NCBI GenBank assembly: GCA_016278515.1
Contig: JADQBR010000067.1
Coordinates: 62,001 to 126,000 of the forward strand
Length of the DNA: 64,000 nt
Direction: 5' to 3'
Origin: Bacillota bacterium
GTDB lineage: Bacteria > Bacillota > JADQBR01
In this document: positions 24,366 to 32,912 of the stretch, one piece after another
Layout of the letters: each line of letters starts with the position of its first letter
How positions within the stretch are numbered: position 1 is the stretch's first letter
Program-made: the position numbers and the translations under genes
Notes under the pieces: model-generated
What the model was told of the DNA's origin: nothing
The model's input: only the letters and a program-made list of their open reading frames with translations
Databases searched by the model: none

Positions 24366-24761
24366 TTGGTTTGGCAGAATAACGTTACTAGAAACAATAA
24401 CGGTTTTTTATATTCAATTATATCAGGAATTACATTCACAATAATATTAGCAATACTGTTAATCCTAATAGTAGCGACTGTGGTTTATTTTTCAAACCTT
24501 CAGGAGCATAGTCTTTATTTATTGTCCCTGCTAATTCTTGTAATCAGCGTCTTTCTTGGAGGGTATAGGGCTGCAAAAAGAACTGGCAAAAAAGGTTTAG
24601 TTACCGGCGGAGGGGTTGGATTAGGCTTCTTTTTAATAATTCTTTTGATAACCTTCTTTATTGTTCCAGAAACTCTTTCTGCTTGGAACATATTAATTCG
24701 TTCGATTTATTGTCTATTAGCAGGTGCTTTAGGTGGAATATCCGCTGTAACCAGAATGTAG
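24366..24761 (+). CDS. TIGR04086-type membrane protein
   Basis: 131 residues, four hydrophobic segments, with glycine-rich GGYRAAKRTGKKGLVTGGGVGLG in the middle and GALGGISAV at the end, the pattern of the TIGR04086/YrzE family of unknown function. TTG start, with GGAGGTGA at 24352-24359. The 258-base gap upstream shows nothing clear. Confidence 0.75.
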   Translation: MVWQNNVTRNNNGFLYSIISGITFTIILAILLILIVATVVYFSNLQEHSLYLLSLLILVISVFLGGYRAAKRTGKKGLVTGGGVGLGFFLIILLITFFIVPETLSAWNILIRSIYCLLAGALGGISAVTRM

Positions 24762-24785
24762 TCTACTCTTGATAATCATGAAAGT

Positions 24786-24815
24786 AAGCAGGGGACACTC
24801 CCCTGCTTATTTTAT
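24786..24815. terminator. Terminator after the TIGR04086 gene
   Basis: AAGCAGGGG ACACT CCCCTGCTT with ATTTTAT after it on the plus strand. Confidence 0.8.
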
Positions 24816-24899
24816 GCATTTAATTAATATAATTAAGAGACCCAATAAAATCATGCCAAGACCAAACTTTCCACGCAAATGAGGTGTAAAGTGCCTCAT
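24807..24899 (-). CDS. Possible 30-residue membrane peptide
   Basis: ATG preceded by AGAAGTGAT; product MRHFTPHLRGKFGLG then a hydrophobic run and ends KCIK. Its stop lies in the stem of the opposite-strand terminator. It follows the two-domain protein by 22 bases on the same strand. Coding status is uncertain; no family recognised. Confidence 0.4.
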   Translation of the reverse strand: MRHFTPHLRGKFGLGMILLGLLIILIKCIK

Positions 24900-24921
24900 G
24901 GTATGATATCACTTCTTTCAA

Positions 24922-25665
24922 TCATTTTGGAGAAAGGTCACTAATAATCTGGTTTATTTGCCATTTACCGTTAGTTTTAGTTAACTGTACATCAACCGAA
25001 ACTACTCTTAGATGACCTTGGTTAATGACGAGTTTGCCCGAGACCCAGGCCATTGTCTCCTTCACAGCAAAATCTTCCGGTATAAAATTAACTAACTGAA
25101 CGCTGGAATATTGAATTTGCGACAGAGACAAGATATCTTTAGTGACATATTTTCCGGCCGCTTCCCAATTGCTAGTTGAAACTAAAGAAAAAAATTCACT
25201 TACCATATCAACAGCCGGAATAAGTTTCATTTCAGAAATAACCCAAGACCCGTCTAATAATTGTAATTTAATTTGTTGTGTTTCATCGGGATACATGTTT
25301 TTTTCCGATACCCAAACGGCTCTGCCTACCAAGGAAATATGTTTTTTATCTTCCTCTTTAAGTTCAAGTATTACAAAAGAAACAAAATCTAAACTGCTAT
25401 CCCTTTCCATGGACACCTCCCATTTCTTGAGATAACCTTGTTCGTTTATTTTTTGCCATTCAGATTGAATAAACAGGTCAGAAATTTTCTCCCACTCACC
25501 AAGCTCTATACTTCGATACAAATTGCTAACTGTTTCAACCGGCGGTTTTAGAACAGCGTTCTCTACCGCTGGTATATTTTCTAAAGGCTTGGCAATAAAA
25601 TAGAATAAACTAAATACACTAATACTGACTAGCAATGTATATGGTATTAACTTATAATTCCGCAT
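24922..25665 (-). CDS. Secreted or anchored protein with two related domains
   Basis: 247 residues: an N-terminal membrane segment (residues 6-25) then two domains of about 100 residues with the same outline. Each begins with VSNLYRSIELGEWEKI or VSEFFSLVSTSNWEAA and ends DGSWVISEM or NGKWQINQI. This looks like tandem NTF2-like or DUF4878-like domains. Start placed at 25665 after GGTAGGTG; an ATG at 25695 with its own weak site is possible. Function unknown. Confidence 0.6.
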   Translation of the reverse strand: MRNYKLIPYTLLVSISVFSLFYFIAKPLENIPAVENAVLKPPVETVSNLYRSIELGEWEKISDLFIQSEWQKINEQGYLKKWEVSMERDSSLDFVSFVILELKEEDKKHISLVGRAVWVSEKNMYPDETQQIKLQLLDGSWVISEMKLIPAVDMVSEFFSLVSTSNWEAAGKYVTKDILSLSQIQYSSVQLVNFIPEDFAVKETMAWVSGKLVINQGHLRVVSVDVQLTKTNGKWQINQIISDLSPK

Positions 25666-25746
25666 ATATACACCTACCTGCAATTGAAGATTCATTAATA
25701 CTAACCCTTCTCCTAAATAATACAAGTAGATGTCCAATTTTATGCC

Positions 25747-26036
25747 AGATAGAGCGAAACTTCATTAGTTGGGACTTTGTTCCCCAACTAATGTTAGTTG
25801 AGCCTATCCAGGAGCTTAGTGCCACTTATCACTTTTCCTTAGTGATTAGTGGCAGTTAGCTATCGGGTAAAGCGAAACTTGCATTAGATGGGGTGTTGTC
25901 CCCCAAATAATGCTAGCTAAGCCTATCCAGGAGCTTAGTGCCACTTATCACTTTTCTTTAGTGATTAGTGGCAGTTAGCTATCGGGCAAAGCGAAACTTG
26001 CATTAGTTGGGTCTTGTTCCCCAAATAAGCTATCGG
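25747..26036 (+). repeat. Tandem array of a 119-bp structured element
   Basis: GCGAAACTT recurs at 25753, 25872 and 25991, exactly 119 bases apart; CCTATCCAGGAGCTTAG recurs at 25803 and 25922. Each unit can form three hairpins: CATTAG..CTAATG, CTAAGC-CTATCCAGGA-GCTTAG, and TGCCACT..AGTGGCA, ending in GTTAGCTATCGG. The third unit lacks its core. A related single copy is at 63441-63590. The strand is arbitrary. Together with spoVM this fills the 25666-26241 gap. Confidence 0.8.
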
Positions 26037-26067
26037 CAAAACTAGAGAGAGCACGTATCGCTCTCTC
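26036..26067 (-). terminator. Terminator of spoVM
   Basis: Minus strand GAGAGAGC GATACGT GCTCTCTC then TAGTTTTG; it begins at the stop codon of the small gene. Confidence 0.65.
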
Positions 26068-26134
26068 ACTGCTTTAAAACAACCCGTAAGATATTTTTAA
26101 CAAACCTTGGCAATGGCACAAAGATTACGCGCAC
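26066..26134 (-). CDS. spoVM: SpoVM-like 22-residue amphipathic sporulation peptide
   Basis: GTG start eight bases after AAAGAGGTG. The product starts MRVIFVPLPRFVKNILR, which lines up with the Bacillus subtilis SpoVM N-terminus MKFYTIKLPKFLGGIVR: the same length to LP, the proline at position 9, aromatic F11, and alternating basic and hydrophobic residues. SpoVM is a membrane-curvature-sensing helix that recruits SpoIVA to the forespore. It ends KQ, four residues shorter than the Bacillus protein. Own terminator follows. It is not next to prpC/prkC/rsgA here. Confidence 0.8.
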   Translation of the reverse strand: MRVIFVPLPRFVKNILRVVLKQ

Positions 26135-26241
26135 TTTCTTATCACCTCTTTAGAAATCCTTTTTTACTGTAATATTTTATGGCGAATAGTTAAAAAGGTG
26201 ATAAAACAATTACACAAAGCTATGGAAATAGCTGGATGACA

Positions 26242-26772
26242 CTAACCCCTTGAATACCAGTACGTTACAACGAGTATTATCGTATAGGCGGCAATAAAGG
26301 ACAAAAGATAGTAAGGATCCTTATTAATCCAAATAAAAATAGATAAGGATAGCAAACTGGCAAATAAAGAAATTGGCTGATTTCGAGTCAATACTAACAT
26401 TGAAAACCAAAGAGCAATGAAAAGCTTTAGGACATCAGGAGCAATTATCAACAAGCCCCCGGAGAATATGGCCATACTGCCTATTCTAAATTTGTGACTG
26501 GTGAGCTGCTGCGTTACCAGTGAAGCCAGCAGACCGACTACAGCAAGATACTGCCATTGATACCAAAAGTTTAAGGCAATGATACTGACCAAAATTCCCT
26601 TTAAGAACTCAGCGGTTATTATCAGCAAGGTAAACTCAAGACCCCATATTTCTACCATGTCTTTTACTGTACTTATTGAATAATCTGGTTCGTTTAACCG
26701 TAGGATTAGAGGGAACAAAGAAATTCTTCCTATTAATACAGACGCACCAATATAAAAAAAATACTCCGGCAT
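26242..26772 (-). CDS. PlsY-like integral membrane protein, divergent
   Basis: 176 residues, about five hydrophobic helices. The layout and EFLKGILVS (cf. the DxxKG motif) suggest the PlsY glycerol-3-phosphate acyltransferase fold. However, the usual GSxNxGATN and FKGGKG motifs are not seen; the corresponding region reads LNEPDYSIS and SHKFRIGS. Probably a degenerate or repurposed family member. Other membrane families are possible. Confidence 0.45.
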   Translation of the reverse strand: MPEYFFYIGASVLIGRISLFPLILRLNEPDYSISTVKDMVEIWGLEFTLLIITAEFLKGILVSIIALNFWYQWQYLAVVGLLASLVTQQLTSHKFRIGSMAIFSGGLLIIAPDVLKLFIALWFSMLVLTRNQPISLFASLLSLSIFIWINKDPYYLLSFIAAYTIILVVTYWYSRG

Positions 26773-26846
26773 TGTTTGTCCTCCATAAGGTTTCTCTTAA
26801 AAACCTATGAATTTAATAAACAATTTATACCGAAGTCTGCTAGATA

Positions 26847-27197
26847 TTAAGCCAAGACCAGCCCAATTTTCCGTTCCCGTCCCCGTTTGGCTAAAGAGAA
26901 GATTTCTGAAAATCTGTCTCTACGCCTTTCATTTAAAGATTGAGGATTGTGCATAATGATTAAGATAGGCTTATGGGACGTTGGCAACACTTCTTGGACA
27001 CCTTGAAGGAAAAGGTTAAATGCATGATTGTTTTTGGGAAGTGGCACATTTAATAAACCTTCATAGGCATCGCTTTTTAATAATTCTCTAATAACTTTTA
27101 AAGCAACAATTTGATAAAAACTACTTTCATCAAGATCCATCAATTCTTTAGCATCAATGATTACATGACACAACTTTGTATTGGATACTTTCCCCAC
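26847..27197 (-). pseudogene. Possible ATPase remnant
   Basis: 116 residues from a GTG start. CHVIIDAKELMDLDESSFY and HKPILIIMHNPQSL look like parts of a P-loop NTPase core. Just before the GTG the frame reads SKGGVG, continuing into VGK, like a broken Walker A; no complete ATP site or usual start with spaced ribosome site is present. It follows dinG by 66 bases. I call it a truncated gene with low certainty; it may instead be a small intact protein. Confidence 0.4.
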
Positions 27198-27263
27198 CCC
27201 GCCTTTAGAAAAACTGCTTTTTTTATATTCTTCACTCAGATCAAAATCCCTGCCCCGAACTAA

Positions 27264-29951
27264 TTATTTAACGATAAAGGCCTCAATTTTTTCTACTACA
27301 TCTTCTGCACGCAATTTGCAGTACCTATACTCGGGTAAAGATTGCAAGAAATATTTTCCATAACGCTGGGTAATTATCCGGTTGTCCATAACTATAATAA
27401 CGCCTTTATCTTTTTCTGTTCGAATTAGTCTGCCGGCACCTTGTTTAAACCTTAATATGGCCAACGGTAAACTTAAATGATAAAAAGAATTTTTATTATC
27501 TTTTTCTAATTGTTCCAACCGAGCAGCCATAGTTGGCTCCATGGGCGGAACAAAAGGTAACCGCATTATAATAACGCAACGCAAATTGTCTCCGGGAACA
27601 TCTACTCCTTCCCAGAAGCTTTGAGCACCAAAGACTACCGTGTTGCTATTACTTTTCATAGTATCAACCAACTGCCACCTATCCCCGTCAATGCCCTGGC
27701 CTAGAACCTTTATTCCCATTGAGGACAATGTCGGTTTGACCCCATAATAACATTCTTGCAACATCTTATGTGAATTAAAAAGTACCAAGGTCCCTCCTTT
27801 TAATGCAGATACAATATCAACGATTAATGAAGCACTTTTATTAAGATAATGTATGCTGTTAATCTTTGGTAAATTATTTGGAATGCAAATTAAACTTTGT
27901 TTTTCGTAACTAAAAGGCGAGGTGACTTGGTAGTATAAAGGCGATATCTCAGCTAAACTTAAGCTATTTTCAAAAAATATAAATCGATCGTTTACGGTAA
28001 TAGTTGCTGAAGTAAATATTATTGTTTCAAAGTTTGGATAAAACCGCTCCGCTAAAATCGGTCCCACCTTTACCGGTTGTCTGTTTACTACAAAACTTCT
28101 TTCGTTCCCACCCTGTACCCAAGTAACATAATCAGGGTTCTGCCAATCTAAAATCTCATACAATTCCCTTAGTAACATAGATACTTTCGACTCTAGTTCA
28201 AGCAGCTGATTATTCCATATTTCATTAACAAAATCTTGTTCCTCAATTTGTTCGATCAAAGCAGTTAAGTCTGCCTTCACAAATGACAACCTATCAATAA
28301 TAATCTTTATTTTTAATATAAAATCCTGCCATTGAGACCCATGAGAAATCTCATCATTAACTCTCACTGAATCTTGTTTTAATAAATCAAGTATCTGATT
28401 CCCAGACAGCAAGAAGTTTTCTAAATCTGATTTGAAATCTTTGCCAACATTTCGGATATTATTTATTACATCTTGGGAAAAAACCACATTAAATTGAACA
28501 GGAACTTTTAAGTTTATCAAGCTTTCAGCTAGATCCACAAGTTGAAAATAAAATACATTTATCCTTGCCTGTTTTGCCGCCGTCTCCTCGAAGTGTTGAG
28601 CCTCATCTACTATTAGATGGCCATAGTCAGGCATTACTTTATGACCTGATAAAACATCGGCCAATACCAATGAATGATTAGTCACAATAATATTTGCTCC
28701 CAAGGCTTTTTGTTTGGCTTTAGTTACATAACAGGAACTGAACCAAGAACACTGATTTCCCCAACAGGTATCCCCATCTGAACATATTTGAAACCATAAT
28801 TTGTTCATTTTCCTTTTAAGGTTAAGCTTTGTCTTGTCCCCTGTTTTAGTTGTTGCCTCCCATATTAATACTTCCATCGCAAACAAGCTGGTGCAATCTG
28901 ACCAGGAATCAATATTTGAGATAAAATTGGTCCATTTTCGCAAACATAAGTAATTACTGCGGCCTTTCAAGACAACTGCTTTAAATTCCTTAGGCAGTAC
29001 TTTCTTTAATATAGGAATATCTTTTTCCCATAATTGCTGTTGAAGATTGATTGTATTTGTACTTACAACTACTCTTTCTCCCCCTGTTAAGGATAGAAGG
29101 GCAGCAGGTGCTAAATATGCCAATGTTTTACCTGTTCCAGTTCCTGCTTCTACAACTAAGTGCTTAGGAGCATCCAGTGCATTTAGTACCTCATTAGACA
29201 TTTTAAACTGCTGGGGCCTTTTTTCATAATCAGGAAGTACTCTCCCTATCCCATGCTCCTTAGAAAATAGCTTGCTCAGTGTTTCCGCGTCAAATGTCAA
29301 ATCATTGCTGGTAGCAGGCGCAGTAGGAAGTTTTGTCGATTCGTTTATCGCCATAGTTTCTACTTTAAATATATTTTGATCAATTACAGTTTGAAAAAGG
29401 ATTTTTTCATCCCAATGCTTAGGAATAATTCTTTCTGCCTTTCGGACAACGCTGACTTCTAAATCCATTGCCTTACTAATTATTTTTTTAAAAACTTCAA
29501 AAACTAACATGATGGAAGAAACATTTTGACTGTCTTTATCTAACAAGTTGCCGGCAACATTGTCCAAAGTGTATGAACCAATTTCCGGGAAAAAGATCTC
29601 ACTCAACCTAACAGTATCCAAATAACTGCATTGGAGCGATATCTCATGGCTTTCTAAAAATCTTTTGTCAAATGATACATTATGCCCAACTAAAACCTTT
29701 TCAGTTGACAAAAATTCATAAACTTGTTCCTTAACATCGGCCCAACTTGGTGCCGTCCGAAGCAGTTGTTCAGACACACCTGCTTTTTTTGCTTCTAAAG
29801 ACAATTTCCCATCATAGTGAACAAAAGAATGAAATTCTTCCGAAACTTTACCGTGTCGAACTTTTAATAAACTGATTTCAATTATTTTATCAAGATCACA
29901 ACTTAGTCCAGTAGTATTAAGCTTGATGACAGAAAACGGTAATGATACCAT
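27264..29951 (-). CDS. dinG: DinG-family helicase with degenerate N-terminal exonuclease domain
   Basis: 895 residues. Residues about 1-165 have the DEDD exonuclease fold (VGHNVSFDKRFL is kept), but motif I reads KLNTTG where active enzymes have D-E-TG. The helicase part has VEAGTGTGKT (Walker A), a cysteine-rich insert (CLRKW, CSDGDTCWGNQC..C), VDEAQH, and the C-terminal motifs VLFNSHK, FWEGVDVPG and QGAGRLIR. It unwinds DNA 5'-3' in repair. Start set at 29951, eight bases after AGGGAG. Confidence 0.88.
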   Translation of the reverse strand: MVSLPFSVIKLNTTGLSCDLDKIIEISLLKVRHGKVSEEFHSFVHYDGKLSLEAKKAGVSEQLLRTAPSWADVKEQVYEFLSTEKVLVGHNVSFDKRFLESHEISLQCSYLDTVRLSEIFFPEIGSYTLDNVAGNLLDKDSQNVSSIMLVFEVFKKIISKAMDLEVSVVRKAERIIPKHWDEKILFQTVIDQNIFKVETMAINESTKLPTAPATSNDLTFDAETLSKLFSKEHGIGRVLPDYEKRPQQFKMSNEVLNALDAPKHLVVEAGTGTGKTLAYLAPAALLSLTGGERVVVSTNTINLQQQLWEKDIPILKKVLPKEFKAVVLKGRSNYLCLRKWTNFISNIDSWSDCTSLFAMEVLIWEATTKTGDKTKLNLKRKMNKLWFQICSDGDTCWGNQCSWFSSCYVTKAKQKALGANIIVTNHSLVLADVLSGHKVMPDYGHLIVDEAQHFEETAAKQARINVFYFQLVDLAESLINLKVPVQFNVVFSQDVINNIRNVGKDFKSDLENFLLSGNQILDLLKQDSVRVNDEISHGSQWQDFILKIKIIIDRLSFVKADLTALIEQIEEQDFVNEIWNNQLLELESKVSMLLRELYEILDWQNPDYVTWVQGGNERSFVVNRQPVKVGPILAERFYPNFETIIFTSATITVNDRFIFFENSLSLAEISPLYYQVTSPFSYEKQSLICIPNNLPKINSIHYLNKSASLIVDIVSALKGGTLVLFNSHKMLQECYYGVKPTLSSMGIKVLGQGIDGDRWQLVDTMKSNSNTVVFGAQSFWEGVDVPGDNLRCVIIMRLPFVPPMEPTMAARLEQLEKDNKNSFYHLSLPLAILRFKQGAGRLIRTEKDKGVIIVMDNRIITQRYGKYFLQSLPEYRYCKLRAEDVVEKIEAFIVK

Positions 29952-30035
29952 ATAGTCGCTCCCTAGTGTTGAATACATACTCTTCTATTGTACTAAATAT
30001 TTATATCTGTGTGTAGTAAATAGTGAATTTTAGGC

Positions 30036-30063
30036 AAAGAAAAAGCCCCGTTTCCACGAGGCC
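30036..30063 (-). terminator. Terminator of the malic enzyme operon
   Basis: Minus strand GGCCTCGT GGAA ACGGGGCTTTTTCTTT, seven bases after the stop. Confidence 0.75.
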
Positions 30064-30069
30064 ATTTAT

Positions 30070-31296
30070 TTACGGCTGAACTAATTTTCTTGTGTGTTCC
30101 GCCACTTTTTCCGGATCAACTTTTATTTGAGCAACCCCACTTTCTATTGCCGCTTTAGCAACCGCTTTGGCAACTGCTGGCGCTACGCGGGGATCAAACG
30201 CCTTTGGAATAACATAATCTGCGCTTAATTCTTCATCTGAAATTAGTTCGGCAATTGCATAAGCAGCTGCTATTTTCATTTCTTCGTTAATATCGCTTGC
30301 GCGTGTATCCAATGCACCACGGAAAATGCCGGGAAATGCTAAAACATTGTTAACCTGATTAGGATAATCCGAACGGCCGGTGCAAATAACCTTGGCACCG
30401 GCTTCCTTAGCCAAATCCGGCATGATTTCCGGCTCCGGATTAGCCATTGCCATAATAATAGAACCATCAGCCATATCTTTAACCATTTCCGGTTTAACCA
30501 ACTCAGGGCCTGATACACCGATGAAAACGTCAGCTCCCTTAAGAGCATCAGTCAAAGTACCGGATTGCTTATCACGGTTAGTTACTTTGGCAATCTCTTC
30601 CTTAGCAGGGTTCATACCCTCGGGACGACCTTCATAGATAATTCCTCGGCGGTCACACATTACAACGTCCTGCACGCCCATATTTAGTAACAGCTTTATT
30701 ATTGCAATGCCCGCAGCGCCAGCGCCATTAGTAACAACTTTAATATTTTCTAGTTTTTTATCGACGATTTTTAAAGCATTTACTAGTCCGGCCATGGCCA
30801 CAATTGCAGTACCATGCTGGTCATCATGGAAAATCGGAATACTCGTTTCTTTTTTTAAACGACGTTCAATCTCAAAGCAACTAGGGGCAGCGATATCTTC
30901 CAAATTAATGCCGCCAAATGTTGGTTCAAGCAGCTTAACCAACTCAACAATCTTCTCAACATCTTTGGTATTTACGCAAATAGGAAATGCATCCACTCCA
31001 CCAAAAGCTTTGAAGAGCACAGCCTTACCTTCCATAACAGGCATAGCTGCTTCCGGACCAATGTCTCCCAAACCCAGAACGGCAGTACCATCTGTAACGA
31101 TGGCGACAAAATTTCCTTTGTTTGTGTAGTCATAGACTCTTTCAACATTTTTATTAATTTCTTTGCAGGGTTCAGCAACACCAGGCGTATAAGCAAGACT
31201 GAGGTCCTTGCTGTTATTAACAGGCACCTTGCTGGTAACCTCAATTTTCCCCTGATGTTCCTTGTGCATTTTTAATGCTTCACTCTTTAAATCCAA
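30070..31296 (-). CDS. NAD(P)-dependent malic enzyme
   Basis: 408 residues of the short bacterial type. LAYTPGVAEPCKEI near residue 32, DGTAVLGLGDIGPEAAMPVMEGK near 72, FHDDQHGTAIV near 157 and NGAGAAGIA near 190 mark the active site and nucleotide-binding domain. Interconverts malate and pyruvate plus CO2. The TTG at 31296 gives the family N-terminus (DLKSEALKMHKEHQGKI) and a proper distance to AGGGGTG. It completes the C4 route with the fumarase genes upstream. Confidence 0.92.
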   Translation of the reverse strand: MDLKSEALKMHKEHQGKIEVTSKVPVNNSKDLSLAYTPGVAEPCKEINKNVERVYDYTNKGNFVAIVTDGTAVLGLGDIGPEAAMPVMEGKAVLFKAFGGVDAFPICVNTKDVEKIVELVKLLEPTFGGINLEDIAAPSCFEIERRLKKETSIPIFHDDQHGTAIVAMAGLVNALKIVDKKLENIKVVTNGAGAAGIAIIKLLLNMGVQDVVMCDRRGIIYEGRPEGMNPAKEEIAKVTNRDKQSGTLTDALKGADVFIGVSGPELVKPEMVKDMADGSIIMAMANPEPEIMPDLAKEAGAKVICTGRSDYPNQVNNVLAFPGIFRGALDTRASDINEEMKIAAAYAIAELISDEELSADYVIPKAFDPRVAPAVAKAVAKAAIESGVAQIKVDPEKVAEHTRKLVQP

Positions 31297-31307
31297 TCTT
31301 AACACCC

Positions 31308-31859
31308 CTACTTTTTATATTTTCTTACCCCTTCTTCATATAAATCTCCACCATGGCAGTCGTTAACAACGATGGCTGGAAAATCCTGGACCTCAAGTTT
31401 TCTTATAGCTTCTGCCCCTAGATCCGGGTAGGCTACTATCTCAGCCTTTTTGATAGACTTAGCTATCAATGCGGCAGCTCCACCCACAGCTGCTAAATAA
31501 ACTCCTTTTTGTTCCTTTATCGCATCTTTTACTTCTTTGGAACGAGTTCCTTTTCCAATCATACATTTAAGTCCTTCAGCTAGTAATCTTGGTGAATAAG
31601 GGTCCATCCTATAGCTGGTAGTCGGTCCTGCGGAGCCAATAATTTGCCCTGGCATAGCAGGAGTGGGTCCCACATAGTAGATAACCTGCCCTTTCACATC
31701 AATAGGCAATTCTTTTCCTTCTTCTAGCAGCTCAACGAGACGCTTGTGGGCAGCATCCCTAGCGGTGTAAATAGTACCGGTAATAAAAACTTGATCACCA
31801 ATTTGCAGGTTCTCAACATCAGCATCACTTAAAGGTGGGGTTAATTGTTTTTTGCTCAT
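31308..31859 (-). CDS. Fumarase class I, beta subunit
   Basis: 183 residues equal to the C-terminal domain of class I hydro-lyases: GDQVFITGTIYTARDAAHKR near 22, YYVGPTPAMPGQIIGSAGPTTS near 60 and KGTRSKEV near 105. Could be the L(+)-tartrate dehydratase beta subunit by sequence alone; the propionate-pathway context makes fumarase likely. Works with the alpha subunit 13 bases upstream. Confidence 0.88.
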   Translation of the reverse strand: MSKKQLTPPLSDADVENLQIGDQVFITGTIYTARDAAHKRLVELLEEGKELPIDVKGQVIYYVGPTPAMPGQIIGSAGPTTSYRMDPYSPRLLAEGLKCMIGKGTRSKEVKDAIKEQKGVYLAAVGGAAALIAKSIKKAEIVAYPDLGAEAIRKLEVQDFPAIVVNDCHGGDLYEEGVRKYKK

Positions 31860-31872
31860 TAAAAATCACCTC

Positions 31873-32715
31873 CTAAAGAACAATGGATTTGTGCCTAGTA
31901 GCGTGGCAGTTAATGTTAACCGCAACAGGTAAGCTGGCAATATGACAAGGGTACACTTCGATATGCACTGCCAGTGCAGTACTGGTTCCGCCCAAGCCTT
32001 GTGGGCCGATACCCAGCCGTTTGATTTTATCCAAAATTTCGTGTTCCATTTTTGCTATTTCTTCATCTTTGCTTGGCTGCCCAACCGGGCGTAATAATGA
32101 TTCTTTCGCCAAAAGAGCCGCTTTTTCAAAATTTCCACCGATACCAACGCCTACTACTATCGGCGGGCACGGGTTAGGACCAGCCTTTCGCACAGCATCA
32201 ATAATAAATTCTTTTGCACCCTCTTCTCCTGCAGCAGGTGCCATCATATTAATGGAACTCATGTTTTCACTGCCGGCGCCTTTAGGCGCCACTGTGATTT
32301 TTAATTTATCGCCGGATACAACCTTTGTATGGATGATTGCCGGTGTGTTATCCCCAGTATTTTTACGTCTAAAAGGGTGTTCAACCATGGATTTTCTTAA
32401 ATATCCGGATGTATATCCCTCAGCCACCCCTTCGTTAATCGCATCATAAAGGCCCCCCCCCTCAACAGTAACATCTTGTCCCATTTCTAAAAACACGACT
32501 GCCACTCCCGTATCCTGACACATGGGTACTTCCTCTGTTCTAGCTATTTCAGTGTTTTCTTTTATCTGTTCTATAATCTCTTTTCCTGTTGGAGACTCTT
32601 CTTCGGCTAACGCTCTGTCGTAGGCATTCTTTACGTCATCACCTAAAAAATAATTCGCATCCCGACATAATTTTGCCATTTCCATAACTATTTTGTCATA
32701 ATTAATTGAACGCAT
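31873..32715 (-). CDS. Fumarase class I, alpha subunit
   Basis: 280 residues, the iron-sulfur domain. Cluster cysteines are seen in PMCQDTG near 65, GPNPCPP near 183 and NINCHA near 270. HPFRRKNTGDNTPA near 112 is the substrate region. Hydrates fumarate to malate. First gene of the fumA-fumB-malic enzyme unit, separated from the decarboxylase operon by a terminator; GGAGG site. Confidence 0.9.
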   Translation of the reverse strand: MRSINYDKIVMEMAKLCRDANYFLGDDVKNAYDRALAEEESPTGKEIIEQIKENTEIARTEEVPMCQDTGVAVVFLEMGQDVTVEGGGLYDAINEGVAEGYTSGYLRKSMVEHPFRRKNTGDNTPAIIHTKVVSGDKLKITVAPKGAGSENMSSINMMAPAAGEEGAKEFIIDAVRKAGPNPCPPIVVGVGIGGNFEKAALLAKESLLRPVGQPSKDEEIAKMEHEILDKIKRLGIGPQGLGGTSTALAVHIEVYPCHIASLPVAVNINCHATRHKSIVL

Positions 32716-32770
32716 TTTTCAATTTTCCTCCTTTTCGTTTTTTTTGAAAACAACAGATTTTGACAATGCC

Positions 32771-32818
32771 AAAAACGGGAAATAGGTCTACTATAATTAA
32801 TATATTCCCTATTTCCCG
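32771..32818 (-). terminator. Terminator of the sucC-to-decarboxylase operon
   Basis: Minus strand CGGGAAATAGG ... CCTATTTCCCG then TTTTTGG, about 95 bases after the decarboxylase beta gene and before fumA. Confidence 0.8.
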
Positions 32819-32912
32819 AGGCATTCCTGCTTATGTTATTTAATTGTTAGAAACATTCTAAATTATATAAACTATAATCTTGTTTTTAGAATAATTGTCT
32901 ACTGGCGATGGA

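Noticed and set aside
25747-26036. CRISPR array
   Set aside because: The 119-bp units are continuous repeats without unique spacers, and no cas gene is present.
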